Shown here: positions 60,275 to 64,000 of the stretch, piece by piece | Numbering within the stretch: the stretch's first letter is position 1 | Layout: each line of letters opens with the position of its first letter | From: Variovorax gossypii | GTDB lineage: Bacteria > Pseudomonadota > Gammaproteobacteria > Burkholderiales > Burkholderiaceae_C | NCBI RefSeq assembly: GCF_003965815.1 | Contig: NZ_RXOE01000005.1 | Location: 310,001-374,000 of the forward strand | Length of the DNA stretch: 64,000 bases | Direction: 5' to 3' | Notes under the pieces: generated by a model | Told to the model about the DNA's origin: nothing | The model's database searches: none | The model's input: the letters and a program-made list of their open reading frames with translations, nothing else | Translations under genes and position numbers: made by a program

Positions 60275-61296
60275 AGGGTCGTCTCTTTCTTGGGAAGGCC
60301 GAGGAATCGCTCGGCGTTGCGATGCACCAGGGCCGCCACCGTGGCTTCATCGAAGCCGGCGGCCTCGATGCGCTGCACCGGCGTGCGGTCATGGAAATTG
60401 AAGGGGTAGTCGGTGCCCACCATCAACTGGTCGGCGCCGAAGCGATGCACCAGGTGGCGCAGCAGGGGCTCGTCGAACACGAGCGTGTCGTAGAACAGCC
60501 GCCGCGCCTGCTCCGCGGGCGAGGCCGTGATGCTCTCCTTCAGCGCAGGAAACACTTCCCAGCCCTGCTGCAGGCGAGGCAGCAACGTGGCCAGCGTGCC
60601 GCCGCCATGGCTGAACGCGATGCGCAGGCGCGGCCGGCGCAGCAGCAGGTTGGCCGTGATGACCGACGCGGCCGCCAGGCCCACGTCCCCCGGATAGGCC
60701 AGCACCTGCTGCAAGGGCGCGGGGCCCACCAGCCGGTCCATGCCGGCCGGGCGCAAGGCGTGCACGAACACCGCGGCCCCCAGGGCCTCGCAGGCTTCGA
60801 AGAAGGCATCGAACTGCGCGGCACCCACGGGCGCATCGTTGACATTGCTGCCGATCTCCACGCCCGCGAACCCCAGCGTTCCCACGACGTACTCGAGCTC
60901 GGCAATCGCCAGGTCGATGTCCTGCAGCGGCACCGCGCCGAGCGCCGCGATGCGGCCGTTGCCCTGCGTCACCATGCCGGCCATGCAATCGTTGGTGTAG
61001 CGCAGCAACTGGTGGGCGTCGTGGGCGGCCATCCAGTACGACAGGAGCTCCGGCATGGGCGAGATCACCTGCAGTGCGAGCCCCATGCCCGGCAGATCCT
61101 CGAGCCGGCGTGCGGTGCTCCAGCAGCGGTCAGACACCGTGCGGTACACCTTGTTCGCGATCATCACGTGGCGATGGCAGGCGTGGGCGGGCGCCATCGA
61201 GGGCCAGTCGGCCGGCAGCCTGGAGCCGATGTAGCTCGGGAAGTGCTCGGGCACCACATGCGCATGCACATCGATGCCGCAGCTGCAACGGGTCAT
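60271..61296 (-). CDS. ACMSD-like amidohydrolase (amidohydrolase-2)
   Basis: A 341-residue protein with metal motif H-A-H (H11, H13 in I-D-V-H-A-H-V-V-P-E-H-F), F-S-H-G-G-G-T and G-T-D-Y-P-F. The family includes aminocarboxymuconate-semialdehyde decarboxylase and aryl-acid decarboxylases. It may decarboxylate an aromatic acid or a cleavage product in this pathway. It lies 20 bases after the solute-binding protein gene. Confidence 0.9.
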   Translation of the reverse strand: MTRCSCGIDVHAHVVPEHFPSYIGSRLPADWPSMAPAHACHRHVMIANKVYRTVSDRCWSTARRLEDLPGMGLALQVISPMPELLSYWMAAHDAHQLLRYTNDCMAGMVTQGNGRIAALGAVPLQDIDLAIAELEYVVGTLGFAGVEIGSNVNDAPVGAAQFDAFFEACEALGAAVFVHALRPAGMDRLVGPAPLQQVLAYPGDVGLAAASVITANLLLRRPRLRIAFSHGGGTLATLLPRLQQGWEVFPALKESITASPAEQARRLFYDTLVFDEPLLRHLVHRFGADQLMVGTDYPFNFHDRTPVQRIEAAGFDEATVAALVHRNAERFLGLPKKETTL

Positions 61297-61316
61297 TTCT
61301 TTTCTCCAGCGCAGGG

Positions 61317-62291
61317 CTATTCGGGCCGGATGTCGAGCTGCCTGACCAGCTTGGCCCAGCGCTCGCGCTCGCTGTGCATGAAGGCCTCGAACTCCGGCAC
61401 CGACATGCGCTGCTCGGCCTGCGAGCCGAGGGTCTGCAGGCGCTGCAGCACCTCGGGCTGCTGCATGACGGCTTCCAGGTCGCGGTTGACGCGCGCGATC
61501 ACCTCCGTGGGCGTACCTGCCGGCGCAAAGAGACCGTTCCATCCCGTGTACTCGAAACCGGGGAAGGTCTCGGACAGCGCGGGCACGTCCGGCATGCCCG
61601 GCTGCCGCCCGGCGGTGCTCACGGCCAGTGCACGCACCTTCCCCGAGGAGAGGTACGCGGTGAGGGCCGCATCGGGCAGGCAGACCAGCGGCACCCGCCC
61701 GCCGATCACGTCCTGCAGTGCATCGGGCGCCTTGGTGTAGGGCACATGGTTGAAACGCACGCCGGCCATCCCGGCCACGCTGTCGGCCAGCATGCCGGAG
61801 AAGGTCTTCGGGCCTTCGGTGGCGATCGCGATGCTGCCCGGTTGCGCCTTGGCCAGCGCCAGCGCCTCCTTCAGATTCCTGGCCGGGAAGTTCGCCGCGG
61901 CAGCGATCACGAAGGGGCTGCGCCCCACCAGCCGCACCGGCGCGAAATCCTTCGCCGGGTCGTAGGGCAGGGCCTTGAAGGTGTAGGCATTGGTCACCAT
62001 CGCCGCGGTGGTCGCGTAGTAGAAGGTGTAGCCATCGGGCTGCGACCGCGCCGCCGCCAGCGCGCCGATCACGTTCTGCCCGCCCGGCTTGTTCTCGATC
62101 ACGATGGGCTGGGCCCAGCTTCGCGCGAGCCGGTCGGCCACGTAGCGCGCGAGGATGTCGGGCCCCGAGCCCGCGGGCTGCGAAAGGATGAACTTGACGG
62201 GGCGCTGCGGCCAGTCGGGCTGTGCGCGAAGCAGCCCGCTGCCCGCCAGCGGAAACAGCGTCGCCGTCCGGACGAAATCTCTGCGTTGCAT
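61317..62291 (-). CDS. Tripartite tricarboxylate transporter substrate-binding protein (Bug/TctC)
   Basis: A 324-residue periplasmic protein. A twin-Arg-like start (M-Q-R-R-D-F-V-R-T-A-T-L-F-P-L-A) precedes the Bug family segments P-A-G-S-G-P-D-I-L-A-R, E-N-K-P-G-G-Q-N-V-I-G and A-P-A-G-T-P. These bind carboxylates or aromatics; the membrane partners are often encoded elsewhere. First gene of the operon, divergent from LysR, so it probably delivers the pathway's substrate. Confidence 0.93.
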   Translation of the reverse strand: MQRRDFVRTATLFPLAGSGLLRAQPDWPQRPVKFILSQPAGSGPDILARYVADRLARSWAQPIVIENKPGGQNVIGALAAARSQPDGYTFYYATTAAMVTNAYTFKALPYDPAKDFAPVRLVGRSPFVIAAAANFPARNLKEALALAKAQPGSIAIATEGPKTFSGMLADSVAGMAGVRFNHVPYTKAPDALQDVIGGRVPLVCLPDAALTAYLSSGKVRALAVSTAGRQPGMPDVPALSETFPGFEYTGWNGLFAPAGTPTEVIARVNRDLEAVMQQPEVLQRLQTLGSQAEQRMSVPEFEAFMHSERERWAKLVRQLDIRPE

Positions 62292-62369
62292 GGAGTCTCC
62301 TTTGTTCTTGGAGCCTGGATGCTAGGAAGCCTCCCAACATCTGAACAGTCGATGACGCAGATACATAAA

Positions 62370-62384
62370 ATCCATTTCATGGAT
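62370..62384. promoter_or_regulatory. Dyad ATCCAT-TTC-ATGGAT at the LysR start
   Basis: A perfect 6-base inverted repeat that overlaps the lysR initiation codon (62379) and lies 79 bases from the divergent operon's start. LysR proteins often bind such T-N11-A-like sites to repress themselves and activate the divergent operon. Confidence 0.45.
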
Positions 62385-63320
62385 ATTCGATCGGTCGACC
62401 TCAACCTGCTGGTGCTGTTCGATGCGATGGCCAGGCTGCGCAGCGTCAGCCGCGCGGCCGAAGCCATCGGGCTGAGCCAGCCCGCCACCAGCGCCGCCCT
62501 GGCGCGGCTGCGCGCAACCTTCGACGACGACCTGTTCGTGCGCGCCGGCGCGCAGATGGAGCCCACGCCGCGCGCGCAGGCACTGAGCCCCGTGGTGCAA
62601 CGCGTGGTGCAGGCGATCCAGGCGGAGATCCTTCAGCCGGCTGGCTTCGATCCGGCGAGCGCGGAGCGCAGCTTCACGCTGCTCACCCCCGACATCGGCG
62701 AGGTGGCGTTTCTCCCCGGGGTGCTGCGACGCCTGCGGCAGGCAGCGCCGCTGGTGCGGCTGCGTGCGCTTTCCATGCCGCGCACGGCGGCCGCCCATGC
62801 GCTGGAGGCCGGCGAGGCCGATCTGGCCGTGGGCTTCTTTCCCGATCTGCAGAAGGCGGGCTACTTCCGCCAGGCGCTGTTCAGGACGTCCTACACCTGC
62901 ATCGCCTGCGCGCACAATGCGGCAGCGCCTTCGCGCATGACGGCGCGGCAGTACCTGGCGGCGCGGCACATCGTCGTGCGGCCCGACGGGCGCGAGCACA
63001 TGCTGGACCGCTTCCTGGAGGACAAGGGCTGGCACCGGCACGTGACGCTGGAGCTCTCGCATTTCATGAGCCTGTTGTCGCTGCTGCCCGGCAGCGACCT
63101 GGTGGCGACCGTGCCCGACGACATCGCCACCGTGGTGCAGCGGCATATCGCGGTGAAGACCATCGAACTGCCCTTCAAGCCGCCGCAGCTCCAGGTGCAG
63201 CAGTACTGGCACCGTCGCATGCAGAACGATGCATCCAACCGCTGGCTGCGCGGACTCTTCTACGAAGTGAACCGGCGCGACGCCAACGCACGCCTGCCCG
63301 ACTGGCAGGCCGCCGGCTGA
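62379..63320 (+). CDS. LysR-type transcriptional regulator
   Basis: A 313-residue regulator. The N-terminal winged helix reads L-N-L-L-V-L-F-D-A-M-A-R-L-R-S-V-S-R-A-A-E-A-I-G-L-S-Q-P-A-T-S; the rest is the substrate-binding domain. It is divergent from the aromatic operon and should activate it when the substrate or an intermediate is present. Confidence 0.93.
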   Translation: MDIRSVDLNLLVLFDAMARLRSVSRAAEAIGLSQPATSAALARLRATFDDDLFVRAGAQMEPTPRAQALSPVVQRVVQAIQAEILQPAGFDPASAERSFTLLTPDIGEVAFLPGVLRRLRQAAPLVRLRALSMPRTAAAHALEAGEADLAVGFFPDLQKAGYFRQALFRTSYTCIACAHNAAAPSRMTARQYLAARHIVVRPDGREHMLDRFLEDKGWHRHVTLELSHFMSLLSLLPGSDLVATVPDDIATVVQRHIAVKTIELPFKPPQLQVQQYWHRRMQNDASNRWLRGLFYEVNRRDANARLPDWQAAG

Positions 63321-63327
63321 AGGTGCT

Positions 63328-63753
63328 TCAACCGGCGCTCAGCCCCGCCGCCTGCACCCCGGCGATGCAGATGGCTTCATCCTCGTCGCCGGTGCCGCCA
63401 CTGGCACCTACCGCGCCCAGCAGCGTGCCAGCCGCATCGCGGATCACCACCGCACCGGTCTGAGGCAGGAACCTGCCCTCGGCCGTGGCGGCCAGCGCGA
63501 CGAAGAAGTTGGGGTTGTCCCTCGCGCGCTCGGCCAGCTTGCGGCTGGCCACGCCCATGCCCACCGCACCCCATGCCTTGGCACGCGCGATGTCGAAGCG
63601 GAACATGCTGGCACCGTCTTCGCTCACGAAGGCCTTGAGATGGCCGGCGGCATCGAGCACCGCAATGCCCATGGGCTGGTAGCCGGCTTCCTTCGATTTC
63701 GCGAGGGCCGCATCGATGATGGTGCGGGCTTGCTGCAGGGTCAGGCTGGACAC
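63328..63753 (-). CDS. GlcG/HbpS family (DUF336) protein
   Basis: A 141-residue protein from GTG 63753, with AAAAGGAAA ahead; an ATG at 63777 eight codons earlier lacks a site. It has L-T-L-Q-Q-A-R-T-I-I-D-A-A-L, the A-V-L-D-A-A-G-H-L-K-A-F segment and a C-terminal G-A-V-G-A-S-G-G-T-G-D-E-D-E. The family occurs in glycolate, diol and aromatic gene clusters, and some members bind heme. It is convergent with lysR. Confidence 0.88.
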   Translation of the reverse strand: MSSLTLQQARTIIDAALAKSKEAGYQPMGIAVLDAAGHLKAFVSEDGASMFRFDIARAKAWGAVGMGVASRKLAERARDNPNFFVALAATAEGRFLPQTGAVVIRDAAGTLLGAVGASGGTGDEDEAICIAGVQAAGLSAG

Positions 63754-63777
63754 GGGCTTTCCTTTTCTTTCATTCAT

Positions 63778-64000
63778 TCAATGAGCGACCGCCCCGGGGC
63801 CGGCGACAGCCTCGAAGCCATAGCGGTTCATGCTGGCGAAGGCAGGCATGGCGGGGTGCGGCACGAAGCGTGTGCGGCAGTCGAGCACGGCCGGCAGACC
63901 CGAGGCCAGCGCGCGGTGGATGGCGGGCCCGACCTCGGCCAGGGCCGTCACACGTTCGCCGTGACAGCCGAAACCCCGCGCGATGGCGGCATAGTCTGTC
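63778..64000 (-). CDS. C-terminal end of a thiamine-diphosphate-dependent enzyme (truncated by window edge)
   Basis: The frame from the right edge ends at TGA (63778-63780, minus strand). The 73 visible residues match the end of the TPP-binding C-terminal domain of the acetolactate synthase/benzoylformate decarboxylase superfamily (D-Y-A-A-I-A-R-G-F-G-C-H-G-E-R-V, L-A-S-G-L-P-A-V-L-D-C-R). It lies immediately upstream of DUF336 in the same direction, so both belong to one operon. Decarboxylase, lyase or synthase activity cannot be decided from this part. Confidence 0.8.
   Translation of the reverse strand, partial: TDYAAIARGFGCHGERVTALAEVGPAIHRALASGLPAVLDCRTRFVPHPAMPAFASMNRYGFEAVAGPGAVAH

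Noticed and set aside
1..64000. Integrase, transposase, replication initiator, tRNA or CRISPR array
   Set aside because: I looked for tyrosine or serine recombinase motifs, DDE transposases, Rep proteins, tRNA-like cloverleaves and regularly spaced repeats and saw none. The repeats present are irregularly spaced.

Overview
The window is GC-rich throughout, with ATGA-type gene overlaps, strong Shine-Dalgarno sites, a Bug/TctC-type substrate-binding protein, a LuxI/LuxR pair and aromatic ring-cleavage genes. This points to a beta-proteobacterium of the Burkholderiales, probably Comamonadaceae (Variovorax-like). That placement is an inference from gene content only. No rRNA, tRNA, CRISPR array, integrase, transposase or replication initiator was seen, so a conjugative plasmid and an integrated conjugative element cannot be told apart here.

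Layout. (1) 0-4.7 kb: a DMT exporter, an XRE-cupin regulator, a convergent LuxI/LuxR acyl-homoserine-lactone pair and a GlxA-type AraC regulator. (2) 4.7-22.4 kb: the transfer backbone. It has ParA and a KorB-like ParB, then a divergent VirB2-VirB11/VirD4 operon with almost every junction overlapping, an LPD7 protein, TraX, and on the other strand a MobC-like protein and a MOBP-type relaxase. A perfect IncP-type nic sequence lies 39 bases upstream of the mob genes and is the best oriT candidate. VirB4 and VirB5 form one uninterrupted reading frame, and VirB4 has Arg in place of the Walker A Lys. (3) 22.4-46.4 kb: an accessory region dense in toxin-antitoxin-like genes (XRE/AbiEi-like, ParDE, Phd/RelE, XRE/truncated AbiEii-like, HipBA) and in plasmid or ICE housekeeping genes (DUF932, DUF2958, a Cys-rich protein, RadC). 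Four of these housekeeping genes share a structured leader resembling the published radC RNA motif, and three broken leader copies lie nearby. Inside this region is a 9-12 kb block of exported proteins: a six-gene operon beside a divergent AraC regulator, three DUF4189 proteins plus a remnant, several small secreted proteins and an 804-residue ankyrin-like protein. (4) 46.4-51.4 kb: TetR/methyltransferase/MFS genes, a frameshifted ParD joined to a non-ParE partner, and two proteins of unknown function. (5) 51.6-64 kb: two catabolic blocks. One is AraC-controlled (FAH-type hydrolase, alpha/beta hydrolase, amidohydrolase). The other is LysR-controlled (solute-binding protein, ACMSD-like amidohydrolase, extradiol dioxygenase, FAH-type hydrolase, flavin monooxygenase), with DUF336 and TPP-enzyme genes beside it. 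Together they look like uptake, hydroxylation, ring cleavage and side-product hydrolysis of an aromatic acid or phenol.

How it fits together (inference): quorum sensing and the partition regulators may control conjugation. The accessory region looks like a recombination hot spot built from repeated leaders and palindromes, carrying addiction modules and a block of envelope-targeted proteins that may be an immunity or defence-like store.
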